Below are positions 25,887 to 34,512 of a DNA stretch of 64,000 nucleotides, piece by piece. Made by a program: the position numbers and the translations under genes. A model generated the notes under the pieces. It ran no database searches. It was given only the letters and a program-made list of their open reading frames with translations, and was not told the origin of the DNA. Within the stretch, counting starts at the first letter, position 1. Each line of letters opens with the position of its first letter. This DNA is from Pseudomonas sp. S31 (GTDB lineage Bacteria > Pseudomonadota > Gammaproteobacteria > Pseudomonadales > Pseudomonadaceae), in the NCBI RefSeq assembly GCF_016648105.1, contig NZ_JACVVE010000024.1, positions 1-64,000 on the forward strand, given 5' to 3'.

Positions 25887-26306
25887 GTGTTCGTCCTGGA
25901 TTCACGTTTGCAGCAGGACTCCCTGGTGCTGGGCGATTTTCCGCTGTGCCAGCTGTTGCTGAGCAAGGATGCCAACTATCCGTGGTTCATCCTGGTGCCG
26001 CGGCGTGCCGATATCAGCGAGGTGTTCCAGTTGGACGCCGACGCGCAGCAGCAGTTGTGGAGCGAAACCGGCTACCTGGCCGAGGCGCTGAAGAAGGCGT
26101 TTGCCGCCGACAAGATGAATGTCGCGACCCTGGGCAACGTGGTCAGCCAACTGCACATGCATGTGATCGTGCGCTACCGCGACGACGCTGCATGGCCGGC
26201 ACCGGTGTGGGGCAAGTGCCAGGCACAGGCCTACACCGACGAGCAGGTCGAGGGCATTCGCCAGCGCCTGCGGGCCGTACTCGATTCGCGTTTCAAGGAG
26301 GCATGA
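25887..26306 (+). CDS. HIT-domain nucleotide-binding protein
   Basis: A 139-aa HIT-superfamily protein (nucleotidyl hydrolase or transferase). The triad region reads SQLHMHVIVRY, so the first His of the H-x-H-x-H pattern is Gln while the next two are kept. The N-terminus FVLDSRLQQDSLVLGDFPLCQLLLSKDANYPWFILVPRR is typical of the subgroup. GTG 25887 is chosen for the strong GAGGAGG at 25875-25880; the ORF extends upstream without such a site. slyX starts 1 bp after it, probably co-transcribed. Confidence 0.88.
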   Translation: MFVLDSRLQQDSLVLGDFPLCQLLLSKDANYPWFILVPRRADISEVFQLDADAQQQLWSETGYLAEALKKAFAADKMNVATLGNVVSQLHMHVIVRYRDDAAWPAPVWGKCQAQAYTDEQVEGIRQRLRAVLDSRFKEA

Positions 26307-26307
26307 G

Positions 26308-26517
26308 GTGACGCAGGAAGATCGCATCGTCGAACTGGAGATGCGCCAGGCATTCCAGGACGACACCATCCAGGCACTCAACGACGTGATTGCCGAGCAA
26401 GGCAAGGTGGTCGAGCGGCTACAGTTGCAGGTGGCCGAGTTGATCAAGCGCTACGAGGAGATGGTCGGCCAGTATGGCGCCGAAGAGGGGGAGCAAGCGC
26501 CGCCGCCTCATTATTGA
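26308..26517 (+). CDS. slyX: SlyX family protein
   Basis: A 69-aa coiled-coil protein, RIVELEMRQAFQDDTIQALNDVIAEQGKVVERLQLQVAELIKR-type pattern, ending EQAPPPHY as SlyX proteins do. The GTG start at 26308 follows AAGGAGG. The biochemical role is unknown. It lies immediately after the HIT gene. Confidence 0.9.
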   Translation: MTQEDRIVELEMRQAFQDDTIQALNDVIAEQGKVVERLQLQVAELIKRYEEMVGQYGAEEGEQAPPPHY

Positions 26518-26540
26518 GGCAAGCGACGCTTGCGATGCAG

Positions 26541-26567
26541 GCGGCTCCGGGCTTGCCCCGGAGCCGC
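26541..26567. terminator. Stem-loop between slyX and the cold-shock-domain gene
   Basis: Perfect 11-bp stem GCGGCTCCGGG / CCCGGAGCCGC with loop CTTGC between convergent genes. There is no T run, so it may be a REP-like palindrome rather than an intrinsic terminator. Confidence 0.55.
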
Positions 26568-26573
26568 GACGTA

Positions 26574-27167
26574 TCAGCGCCGCGTCACCGCGACCACGTC
26601 TTCGGCCTGCAGGCCTTTGTCGCGATGCATCACGGAGAATTCCACGCGCTGGCCTTCGACCAGGATGCGGTGCCCTTCGCCGCGGATGGCACGGAAGTGC
26701 ACGAAGATATCGTCACCCGAATCGCGGGAGATGAAGCCAAAGCCCTTGGATGTGTTGAACCACTTGACGGTGCCGGTATCTCGTTTGCCGGCCTCCTGCG
26801 GCGTGCCTTGCGCGCTGCGTGCCTTGCGCCCGGTGCGGGCGAAGCCAGCCGCCAGGTGCAGGATCACGGCCAGGGCAGCGCAGACCAGGGCGGCGAGGTT
26901 GCCCAGTTCCGGGCGTGCTAGCAGGGTCAGGGTCTGTAGCACCACGGCCACTACCAGCAGGGCGCACGCCAGGTGTTGCAGCTGCTGTCGGGCGCCTCGG
27001 TAATAGAGCGGCACCACCGGGGCGAGCAGCAGGTTGAGCAGGCCGAGCAGGGCCAGGTAGACAGCGTCGGGTTGTTGCAGGAACGGTGTTGCGTCGGTTT
27101 TCAGGCTGGGTATGAGCGACAGCAGCAAAGCCGCTACGCCCGTCACCAGATGGACGATCTTGAACAT
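26574..27167 (-). CDS. Membrane-anchored cold-shock-domain protein
   Basis: A 197-aa fusion. Residues 1-110 form three or four hydrophobic segments (MFKIVHLVTGVAALLLSLIP, YLALLGLLNLLLAPVVPLYY, a long one at 66-84, and 90-110). A linker follows, then a cold-shock domain from about 130 with RNP1 KGFGFI at 141-146 and RNP2 DIFVHF at 153-158. The RNA-binding domain would thus be tethered to the inner membrane. It is similar to P. aeruginosa PA0961 and lies in the same place beside dps. Converges with slyX. Confidence 0.87.
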   Translation of the reverse strand: MFKIVHLVTGVAALLLSLIPSLKTDATPFLQQPDAVYLALLGLLNLLLAPVVPLYYRGARQQLQHLACALLVVAVVLQTLTLLARPELGNLAALVCAALAVILHLAAGFARTGRKARSAQGTPQEAGKRDTGTVKWFNTSKGFGFISRDSGDDIFVHFRAIRGEGHRILVEGQRVEFSVMHRDKGLQAEDVVAVTRR

Positions 27168-27449
27168 GGGATTGGCTCACAGTCGATAAGGCCGGTCACA
27201 GGAAAAAAGCTGGCGGCACGGTGCGCATGAGGTGTAGGCGCAAACACGTTGTGGGCCAGCCTATGCACCCGGCAATAGCAGTCCGCACGGGTGGCACGGT
27301 GCCTATTTAACCGCAAAGCCGGGGGGTTCTCAAACCACGGCAGCGGATAGCCGATAGCTTGCCCTGTGTCAGGGGCGAGGTGCGGTAACTGTTGCTACAG
27401 TGTGCGGTGCCTGCTTGATCTACAAGCCATTTGGAAAAAGGGGAACTTC

Positions 27450-27923
27450 ATGGCAATCGATATCGGTATCAGTGAAGAAGATCGCAAGTCCATCGTCGAA
27501 GGGCTCTCCCGGCTGCTGTCGGACACCTACGTCCTGTACCTGAAAACCCACAACTTCCATTGGAACGTCACCGGCCCGTCGTTCCGTACCCTGCACCTGA
27601 TGTTCGAGGAGCAGTACAACGAGCTGGCCCTGGCCGTCGATTCGATCGCCGAGCGCATTCGTGCGCTGGGTTTTCCGGCGCCGGGCTCGTATGCCTTCTA
27701 TGCTCAACATTCCTCCATCAAGGAGGAGGCCGGCGTTCCTGCCGCAGACGAGATGATCCGCCAGCTGGTGCAAGGCCAGGAGGCGGTGGTGCGTACCGCG
27801 CGCAGCATCTTCCCGGTGGTGGACAAGGTCAGCGACGAGCCGACTGCCGACCTGTTGACCCAACGCATGCAGGTGCATGAAAAGACCGCCTGGATGTTGC
27901 GGGTACTGCTCGACGGTAAATGA
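27450..27923 (+). CDS. dps: Dps-family ferritin-like DNA-protection protein
   Basis: A 157-aa Dps/ferritin-like protein. The ferroxidase ligands appear in TYVLYLKTHNFHWNVTGPSF and FEEQYNELALAVDSIAERIRALG. It stores iron with peroxide and shields DNA in stress. ATG 27450 is preceded by AAAAGGGGAA. It stands alone in orientation next to the cold-shock gene, as in P. aeruginosa (PA0962). Confidence 0.94.
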   Translation: MAIDIGISEEDRKSIVEGLSRLLSDTYVLYLKTHNFHWNVTGPSFRTLHLMFEEQYNELALAVDSIAERIRALGFPAPGSYAFYAQHSSIKEEAGVPAADEMIRQLVQGQEAVVRTARSIFPVVDKVSDEPTADLLTQRMQVHEKTAWMLRVLLDGK

Positions 27924-28082
27924 TCGGCGTTTGCCAGCCAGTCGCCACGGCCCGGTCGACAGCCTTGTCACCGGGTTCGGTTGCCTGAGCGGGAACATTT
28001 TACCGCTGCACTCGCGGCGAGCCAGGGCGCTTCATGGGCGGACTACAACCGCTGATCATGGAGTGCGCTGGTGGAATGCAAG

Positions 28083-28409
28083 ATGCAAACGAATAAAAGA
28101 AGGACAGGCCTGGGGGCGTGGCCGGGTCGGCAGTGGGTCGATCCGTTCGAGGCGGACTTCGACATGCGCCAGGCCTTGCCGGTGTCCCGCTCGGTGCGAC
28201 TCAACGGGTTTTCCACCTGCCTGCGGCTGGAAACCGTGTATTGGCGCATCCTCGAGCGTATCGCCGAGGTCAATCGCTGCTCGGTCAGCGCCGTGTTGTC
28301 CTATGTCGACCGCGAGGTGCATCTGCGCCAGGGCGGCGTGCGCAACTTCAGCGGCCTGATCCGGGTGATCTGCGTGGCCTGGCTGCTCGACCCACCCCAT
28401 GCACGCTGA
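28083..28409 (+). CDS. Ribbon-helix-helix domain protein
   Basis: A protein of 108 aa with a probable RHH_4-type (arylsulfate-sulfotransferase-like regulator family) domain: SVRLNGFSTCLRLETVYWRILERIAEVNRCSVSAVLSYVDREV, where the strand is followed by two helices. ATG 28083 is preferred because GGTGGA lies 7 bp upstream; an in-frame GTG at 28071 is the alternative. A conserved tail ends ICVAWLLDPP. Probably a small DNA-binding protein; target unknown. Confidence 0.75.
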   Translation: MQTNKRRTGLGAWPGRQWVDPFEADFDMRQALPVSRSVRLNGFSTCLRLETVYWRILERIAEVNRCSVSAVLSYVDREVHLRQGGVRNFSGLIRVICVAWLLDPPHAR

Positions 28410-28501
28410 TCGCCGGGCGGGCTGCGCAGCGCTCCTTAACCATATATAATCCCGCTTTTTGCTGCCTTGGCAGCCAGCCTTGTGGTTGACGAGAGACATC
28501 C

Positions 28502-28723
28502 ATGCCCCTGTATGACTATCAATGTGCATCCTGCGATCACAGGATGGAAGCGCTGCAGAAGATCAGCGCGGCGCCGTTGACCGACTGCCCGGCCTGTCAG
28601 GCGCCGGCATTGAAGAAACTGCTGTCGGTCCCGGGCTTTCGCTTGAGCGGTAACGGTTGGTACGAAACCGACTTCAAGACCGGGGCGAAGAAGAATCTGG
28701 CCAGCGGCGACAAAGCCGACTGA
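28502..28723 (+). CDS. FmdB-type zinc-ribbon regulatory protein
   Basis: A 73-aa FmdB/CxxC_CxxC_SSSS protein. It opens MPLYDYQCASC with zinc ligands Cys8, Cys11, Cys29 and Cys32, then the family tail GFRLSGNGWYETDFK. It lies about 95 bp ahead of aspS, the usual place in Pseudomonas, suggesting co-transcription. Molecular role unknown. Confidence 0.92.
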   Translation: MPLYDYQCASCDHRMEALQKISAAPLTDCPACQAPALKKLLSVPGFRLSGNGWYETDFKTGAKKNLASGDKAD

Positions 28724-28818
28724 GTTGAAGTGCATTAGCCGGGTCTTGCAGTATTAGTCCCAAGGGGCGGCCAAGGCCTTACCGAATTACACGAATCACG
28801 AGAAGCGAAACCACCATC

Positions 28819-30594
28819 ATGATGCGCAGCCATTATTGCGGCCAACTGAACGAGAGCCTGGACGGCCAGGAAGTCACCCTTTGCGGCTGGGTCCATCGTC
28901 GCCGCGACCACGGCGGGGTGATCTTCCTCGACATCCGTGACCGCGAGGGCATGGCCCAGGTCGTGTTCGACCCTGATCGCGCCGAGACCTTCGCCGCCGC
29001 CGACCGCGTGCGCAGCGAATACGTCGTGCAGATCACCGGCAAGGTGCGCAAGCGCCCTGACGGCGCGGTGAACGCCAACATGGCCTCCGGCGCCATCGAA
29101 ATCCTCGGCTACCAGCTGAACGTGCTGAACGAAGCCGAGACGCCGCCGTTCCCGCTCAACGAATATTCCGACGTTGGCGAAGAGACTCGCCTGCGTTATC
29201 GCTTCATCGACCTGCGTCGCCCGGAAATGGCCGACAAGCTGCGCCTGCGCTCGCGCATCACCAGCAGCATCCGTCGCTACATGGACGACAATGGTTTCCT
29301 CGACGTCGAGACGCCGATCCTGACCCGTGCCACGCCGGAAGGCGCACGTGACTACCTGGTACCGAGCCGTACCCACGCCGGCAGCTTCTTCGCCCTGCCG
29401 CAGTCGCCCCAGCTGTTCAAGCAGTTGCTGATGGTGGCGGGTTTCGATCGCTACTACCAGATCGCCAAGTGCTTCCGTGACGAAGACCTGCGTGCCGACC
29501 GCCAGCCTGAATTCACCCAGATCGACATCGAGACCAGCTTCCTCGACGAAAACGAGATCATGGGCCTGACCGAAGGCATGATCCGCAAGCTGTTCAAGGA
29601 AGTCCTGGACCTGGAGTTCGGCGAGTTCCCGCACATGACCTACGAAGAGGCCATGCGCCGCTACGGTTCCGACAAGCCAGACCTGCGTATTCCGCTGGAG
29701 CTGGTCGACGTCGCCGATCAGCTCAAGGACGTCGAGTTCAAGGTCTTCGCCGGCCCAGCCAACGATCCTAAGTGCCGCGTCACCGCCCTGCGCCTGCCAG
29801 GCGGTGCCAGCATGCCGCGCAGCAAGATCGACGAGTACACCAAGTTCGTCGGCATCTACGGTGCCAAGGGCCTGGCCTACATCAAGGTCAACGAGCGCGC
29901 CAAGGGCGTCGAGGGCCTGCAGTCGCCGATCGTCAAGAACATCCCCGAGGCCAACCTCAACAACATCCTCGATCGCGTGGGTGCGGTCGATGGCGACATC
30001 GTGTTCTTCGGTGCCGACAAGGCCAAGATCGTCAGCGAGGCCCTGGGCGCGCTGCGGATCCGCCTGGGCCATGACTTCGAGCTGCTGACCTGCGAGTGGG
30101 CGCCGATGTGGGTGGTCGACTTCCCGATGTTCGAAGAGAACGATGACGGCAGCTTCACCGCGCTGCACCACCCGTTCACCGCGCCCAAGTGCACCCCCGA
30201 GGAGCTCGAGGCCAACCCGGCCACCGCGCTGTCGCGTGCCTACGACATGGTGCTCAACGGCACCGAGCTGGGCGGTGGTTCGATCCGTATCCACCGCAAG
30301 GAAATGCAACAGGCGGTGTTCCGCCTGCTGGGTATCGAAGCGGCAGAACAGGAAGAGAAGTTCGGCTTCCTGCTCGACGCCCTGAAGTTCGGCGCACCGC
30401 CTCACGGTGGCCTGGCCTTCGGCCTCGACCGCCTGGTCATGCTGATGACCGGCGCCCAGTCGATCCGCGAAGTGATCGCCTTCCCGAAAACCCAGAGCGC
30501 CGCGTGCGTCATGACCCAGGCCCCGGGCATGGTCGACGCCAAGGCCCTGCGCGAACTGCACATTCGTCTGCGCGAGCAGACCAAGGTCGAGTAA
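28819..30594 (+). CDS. aspS: Aspartyl-tRNA synthetase
   Basis: Bacterial AspRS of 591 aa. An N-terminal OB-fold (VTLCGWVHRRRDHGGVIFLDIRDREG) is followed by the class II core with motif 2 (YYQIAKCFRDEDLRADRQPEFTQID), the bacterial GAD insertion, and motif 3 (GLAFGLDRLVMLMTGAQSIREVIAFPK). Pseudomonads often use a non-discriminating AspRS with GatCAB, but the sequence alone was not used to decide that. Start at ATG 28819 or the adjacent ATG 28822. A stem-loop follows and then yebC. Confidence 0.97.
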   Translation: MMRSHYCGQLNESLDGQEVTLCGWVHRRRDHGGVIFLDIRDREGMAQVVFDPDRAETFAAADRVRSEYVVQITGKVRKRPDGAVNANMASGAIEILGYQLNVLNEAETPPFPLNEYSDVGEETRLRYRFIDLRRPEMADKLRLRSRITSSIRRYMDDNGFLDVETPILTRATPEGARDYLVPSRTHAGSFFALPQSPQLFKQLLMVAGFDRYYQIAKCFRDEDLRADRQPEFTQIDIETSFLDENEIMGLTEGMIRKLFKEVLDLEFGEFPHMTYEEAMRRYGSDKPDLRIPLELVDVADQLKDVEFKVFAGPANDPKCRVTALRLPGGASMPRSKIDEYTKFVGIYGAKGLAYIKVNERAKGVEGLQSPIVKNIPEANLNNILDRVGAVDGDIVFFGADKAKIVSEALGALRIRLGHDFELLTCEWAPMWVVDFPMFEENDDGSFTALHHPFTAPKCTPEELEANPATALSRAYDMVLNGTELGGGSIRIHRKEMQQAVFRLLGIEAAEQEEKFGFLLDALKFGAPPHGGLAFGLDRLVMLMTGAQSIREVIAFPKTQSAACVMTQAPGMVDAKALRELHIRLREQTKVE

Positions 30595-30604
30595 GCGGAC
30601 CCCG

Positions 30605-30629
30605 GGCGCATCCACATGGATGCGCCTTT
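30605..30629 (+). terminator. Stem-loop after aspS
   Basis: The stem GGCGCATCCA/TGGATGCGCC, loop CA, is followed by TTTG. A plausible weak terminator or attenuator before yebC. Confidence 0.6.
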
Positions 30630-30705
30630 GCGTTACGGCGCAGGATTTTTCGTTGCGCCCCGTCAGGGGCGCAGTTGTTTGTGTTTCAAAGAATTTGGAG
30701 TCGTT

Positions 30706-31452
30706 ATGGCTGGTCATTCCAAGTGGGCGAACATCAAGCACCGCAAAGAGCGCCAGGATGCCAAGAGAGGCAAGATCTTCACCAAGTGGATCCGCGAGCT
30801 GACCGTCGCCGCCAAGCAGGGCGGCGGTGACCCGGCCTCCAACCCGCGCCTGCGCCTGGCCCTGGACAAGGCCCTGGGCGCCAACATGAGCCGCGACATC
30901 ATCGATCGCGCCGTGGCTCGGGGTGCCGGCACCAACGAAAGTGACAACGTCGAGGAACTCAGCTACGAAGGCTACGGCCCAGGGGGCGTAGCGATCATGG
31001 TCGAGGCCATGACCGACAACCGCAACCGTACCGCCGCCGCCGTGCGCCATGCCTTCACCAAGTGTGGCGGCAACCTCGGCACCGATGGCTCCGTCGCCTA
31101 CCTGTTCGAGCGCAAAGGGCAGATCAGCTTCGCCCCGGGTGTCGATGAAGATGCATTGATGGAAGCGGCCATGGAAGCCGATGCCGACGATGTGGTCGCC
31201 AACGACGACGGTTCGTTCGAAGTATTCACCTCGTTCAACAGCTTCTATGCAGTGCGTAACGCGCTGGAAGAGGCGGGCTTCAAGGCCGCGGACGCGGAAA
31301 TCGTCATGCAGCCGACCACCAGCGCCGAGCTGGACCAGGAAGGCGCGGAAAAGGTGCTCAAGCTGATCGACATGCTCGAGGATCTGGACGACGTGCAGAA
31401 CGTCTATTCCAATGCGCAGATTTCCGACGAGATCATGGAAAATCTCGGTTAG
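30706..31452 (+). CDS. yebC: YebC/PmpR-family transcriptional or translational regulator
   Basis: A 248-aa YebC/TACO1 protein starting MAGHSKWANIKHRKERQDAKRGK. The P. aeruginosa orthologue PmpR represses the pqsR quorum-sensing gene, and YebC proteins also help ribosomes through proline stretches. Signatures include NPRLRLALDKALGANMSRDIIDRA and YEGYGPGGVAIMVE. ATG 30706 has TTGGAG upstream. A REP pair separates it from ruvC. Confidence 0.95.
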   Translation: MAGHSKWANIKHRKERQDAKRGKIFTKWIRELTVAAKQGGGDPASNPRLRLALDKALGANMSRDIIDRAVARGAGTNESDNVEELSYEGYGPGGVAIMVEAMTDNRNRTAAAVRHAFTKCGGNLGTDGSVAYLFERKGQISFAPGVDEDALMEAAMEADADDVVANDDGSFEVFTSFNSFYAVRNALEEAGFKAADAEIVMQPTTSAELDQEGAEKVLKLIDMLEDLDDVQNVYSNAQISDEIMENLG

Positions 31453-31497
31453 GGTGTCTTGGCTATTCGCGTCAGGCCTGTGAGCTTGGCAGCGCCT

Positions 31498-31601
31498 GTA
31501 CCGGCCTTTTCGCGGGTGAACCCGCTCCTACAGATGCAGCACCGGTTTCAATTGCGGTGCACTTCCTGTAGGAGCGGGTTTACCCGCTAAAGGGCCGGTA
31601 C
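31498..31601. repeat. Pair of inverted REP elements between yebC and ruvC
   Basis: Two copies of the REP unit (CGGCC-TTTTCGCGGGTGAACCCGCTCCTACAG and its near inverse) face each other, bounded by GTACCGGCC and GGCCGGTAC. The form matches BIME-like clusters in P. putida. Confidence 0.9.
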
Positions 31602-31637
31602 TGTTTGCACAAATGTACCTTCTGACTGACAGGCGCT

Positions 31638-32162
31638 ATGACTCTGATTCTTGGTATCGACCCCGGCTCGCGCATCACCGGCTATGGCGTGGTACGCCAG
31701 ACCGCCCGTGGTTGCGAATACGTGGCGTCGGGATGCATCCGCACCGGCAGTGGCGAGCTGCACGAGCGGCTGCAGATCGTTTTTCGTGGCGTGAGCGAGG
31801 TCATCCGCCTGCACGGCCCGATGACCATGGGCATCGAGCGGGTGTTCATGGCACGCAACGCCGATTCGGCGCTCAAGCTCGGCCAGGCCCGCGGCGCGGC
31901 CATCGTCGCCGCCGCCGAAGCGGGCCTTGAGATCGCCGAATACAGCGCCACCCAGGTCAAGCAGGCGGTCGCCGGCACCGGAGGGGCGAACAAGGAGCAG
32001 GTGATGATGATGGTCATGCACCTGCTCAAGCTCACCCAGAAGCCGCAGATCGACGCCTCCGACGCCCTGGCCATCGCCCTGTGCCATGCCCATACCCGTT
32101 CCAGCCTGGTGCCCCATGGCCTGGCCACGGCGCGGCGGCGCGGTGGGCGCTTGCGTCTTTAG
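31638..32162 (+). CDS. ruvC: Holliday junction resolvase RuvC
   Basis: RuvC endonuclease, 174 aa. Catalytic acidic residues are placed as expected: Asp in ILGIDPGSRITGYGV (residue 7), Glu in GIERVFMARNADSALKLGQ, and the Asp pair in IDASDALAIALCHAH. It resolves four-way junctions with RuvAB. No CTG-N10-CAG box is seen ahead of it. ruvA follows after 109 bp. Confidence 0.96.
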   Translation: MTLILGIDPGSRITGYGVVRQTARGCEYVASGCIRTGSGELHERLQIVFRGVSEVIRLHGPMTMGIERVFMARNADSALKLGQARGAAIVAAAEAGLEIAEYSATQVKQAVAGTGGANKEQVMMMVMHLLKLTQKPQIDASDALAIALCHAHTRSSLVPHGLATARRRGGRLRL

Positions 32163-32271
32163 GCGCTTCATGCGCTGATACACATTTTGTCCGGGTGAAG
32201 CGTTCACCCGTTGCATTTGCTGATAGGGTTGAGCGGTCTTCGACCGGCTCCCCGAGAGGAAGGATCGGAAC

Positions 32272-32889
32272 GTGATTGGACGTTTGCGCGGCACCCTGGC
32301 GGAAAAACAGCCGCCGCACCTGATTATCGACGTCAACGGCGTGGGCTACGAACTGGAAGTGCCCATGACGACCCTGTATCGCCTGCCCAAGGTCGGCGAG
32401 CCGGTGACCGTGCACACCCACCTGGTGGTACGCGAAGACGCTCACCTGCTCTATGGCTTCGCCGAAAAGCGCGAGCGCGAGCTGTTCCGCGAGCTGATTC
32501 GTCTCAATGGCGTGGGCCCGAAGCTGGCCCTGGCGTTGATGTCCGGCCTGGAAGTGGACGAACTGGTGCGCTGCGTGCAGGCCCAGGACGCCTCGGTCCT
32601 GGTGCGTGTGCCTGGCGTCGGCAAGAAGACCGCCGAACGCCTGCTGGTCGAACTCAAGGACCGTTTCAAGGCCTGGGAAACCTCCCCGGCGATGTTCACC
32701 CTGGTTTCCGATGGCCCGCTGCCTGTGGCCAGCGAGTCCTCGGCCGAGGCCGATGCCGTCAGCGCCTTGGTTTCCCTGGGCTACAAACCCCAGGAGGCGA
32801 GCAAGGCGATCGCCGCGATCAAGGACAAGGCTGGCCTGAGCAGCGAAGAGCTGATCCGTCGTAGTCTCAAAGGGATGATTACCAAGTGA
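32272..32889 (+). CDS. ruvA: Holliday junction branch-migration subunit RuvA
   Basis: RuvA, 205 aa. An N-terminal OB domain (MIGRLRGTLAEKQPPHLIIDVNGVGYELEVP) is followed by two helix-hairpin-helix motifs (LNGVGPKLALALMSG and VPGVGKKTAERLLVELKDR) and a C-terminal RuvB-binding domain. GTG start at 32272 with GAGAGGAAGGA upstream. It overlaps ruvB by 4 bp (GTGA). Confidence 0.97.
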   Translation: MIGRLRGTLAEKQPPHLIIDVNGVGYELEVPMTTLYRLPKVGEPVTVHTHLVVREDAHLLYGFAEKRERELFRELIRLNGVGPKLALALMSGLEVDELVRCVQAQDASVLVRVPGVGKKTAERLLVELKDRFKAWETSPAMFTLVSDGPLPVASESSAEADAVSALVSLGYKPQEASKAIAAIKDKAGLSSEELIRRSLKGMITK

Positions 32890-33932
32890 TCGAAGCCGAC
32901 CGCCTGATCGCCGCCAGCGGGCGCGACCGTGAAGAGGTCCAGGACCGGGCGATCCGTCCGCTGCGCCTGGACGAGTACATCGGCCAGCCGGTGGTGCGCG
33001 AGCAGATGGCGCTGTTCATCCAGGCCGCCCGCGGGCGCAACGAATCGCTCGACCATACCCTGATCTTCGGGCCGCCCGGCCTCGGCAAGACCACCTTGGC
33101 CAACATCATCGCCCAGGAAATGGGGGTGTCGGTCAAGAGCACCTCGGGGCCGATCCTCGAGCGCCCAGGCGACTTGGCGGCGATGCTGACCAATCTCGAA
33201 CCCCACGACGTGCTGTTCATCGACGAGATCCATCGCTTGTCACCGGTGGTCGAGGAGGTGCTGTACCCGGCCATGGAGGACTTCCAGCTCGACATCATGA
33301 TCGGTGAAGGCCCTGCGGCCCGCTCGATCAAGCTCGACCTGCCGCCGTTCACCCTGGTCGGCGCCACCACCCGCGCCGGCATGCTCACCAACCCGCTGCG
33401 CGACCGCTTCGGTATCGTCCAGCGCCTGGAGTTCTACAGCAACGCCGACCTTGCCACCATCGTCAGCCGTTCGGCCAACATCCTGGGCCTGGCCATCGAG
33501 GACCAGGGCGCCTTCGAGATAGCCCGCCGTGCCCGTGGCACGCCGCGTATCGCCAACCGCCTGCTGCGCCGCGTGCGCGACTATGCCGAGGTGCGCGGCA
33601 AGGGCCAGATCACCAAGGCGGTGGCCGACATGGCGCTGAATCTGCTGGACGTCGACGAACGCGGGTTCGACCACTCCGACCGTCGCCTGCTGCTGACCAT
33701 GATCGAGAAATTCGACGGCGGCCCGGTGGGCGTCGACAACCTCGCCGCCGCCATCAGCGAGGAGCGCCACACCATCGAGGACGTGCTCGAGCCGTACCTG
33801 ATCCAGCAGGGCTACATCATGCGTACCCCGCGTGGCCGCGTGGTGACCCGGCATGCCTACCTGCACTTTGGCTTGAATGTGCCGGGGCGGTTGGGCGAGG
33901 GCGGAGATTTTTCCGATTCCGGCGATGAATGA
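32886..33932 (+). CDS. ruvB: Holliday junction helicase RuvB
   Basis: RuvB AAA+ motor, 348 aa, driving branch migration. Walker A GPPGLGKTT and Walker B LFIDEIHRL are intact, with sensor region GATTRAGMLTNPLRDRFG and the C-terminal winged helix. GTG start at 32886 overlaps the ruvA stop, so the two are translationally coupled. Confidence 0.97.
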   Translation: MIEADRLIAASGRDREEVQDRAIRPLRLDEYIGQPVVREQMALFIQAARGRNESLDHTLIFGPPGLGKTTLANIIAQEMGVSVKSTSGPILERPGDLAAMLTNLEPHDVLFIDEIHRLSPVVEEVLYPAMEDFQLDIMIGEGPAARSIKLDLPPFTLVGATTRAGMLTNPLRDRFGIVQRLEFYSNADLATIVSRSANILGLAIEDQGAFEIARRARGTPRIANRLLRRVRDYAEVRGKGQITKAVADMALNLLDVDERGFDHSDRRLLLTMIEKFDGGPVGVDNLAAAISEERHTIEDVLEPYLIQQGYIMRTPRGRVVTRHAYLHFGLNVPGRLGEGGDFSDSGDE

Positions 33933-34057
33933 CAGATCGAAACCGGCTTTTCGTGGTCCTAGCGCTGGCATGCCGAAAAGGTGCTGGCAATACGACATTG
34001 ATGAAGAAAAAACAGTTGCCGTGGCGGATTGGCAAGCTGAGGAGTAAGCACTAGAGT

Positions 34058-34510
34058 ATGCGCGCGCAAATAAGCCTGGAACCGTTCGCACACCGCTGTC
34101 GCGTCTATTACGAGGACACCGATGCGGGCGGCGTGGTGTATTACGTCAATTACCTGAAATTCATGGAGCGCGCGCGCACCGAGCGCCTGCGGCACCTGGG
34201 CTTCTCCCAGGCGCAACTGGCCGAGGACAACCTGTTGTTCGTGGTCCATTCCAGCGAGGCGCGCTATCACGCGCCGGCGCGCCTGGACGACGAGCTGCGG
34301 GTGACCGCGCACGTACTTGAACTCAATCGCGCCAGCCTGCGCTTCGTGCAGCAGGTATGGCGAGAAAAGGATGAAACGCTGCTCTGCGAAGGGCAGTTCC
34401 TGGTGGCCGCCGTGCGCGCCGACACTTTCAAACCCCGAGCCATACCCCCGGAGCTGCGCCACGCCTTTGCGGCGGACGGCTTGGGTACTCAATCGAATGC
34501 AGGAGAATAA
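34058..34510 (+). CDS. ybgC: Tol-Pal-associated acyl-CoA thioesterase YbgC
   Basis: Hot-dog-fold thioesterase, 150 aa. The catalytic Asp lies in YYEDTDAGGVVYYVNYLKFMERARTE, the family signature. It is the first gene of ybgC-tolQRAB-pal-cpoB and is linked to phospholipid metabolism at the Tol-Pal complex. tolQ begins 2 bp after its stop. Confidence 0.95.
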   Translation: MRAQISLEPFAHRCRVYYEDTDAGGVVYYVNYLKFMERARTERLRHLGFSQAQLAEDNLLFVVHSSEARYHAPARLDDELRVTAHVLELNRASLRFVQQVWREKDETLLCEGQFLVAAVRADTFKPRAIPPELRHAFAADGLGTQSNAGE

Positions 34511-34512
34511 GC

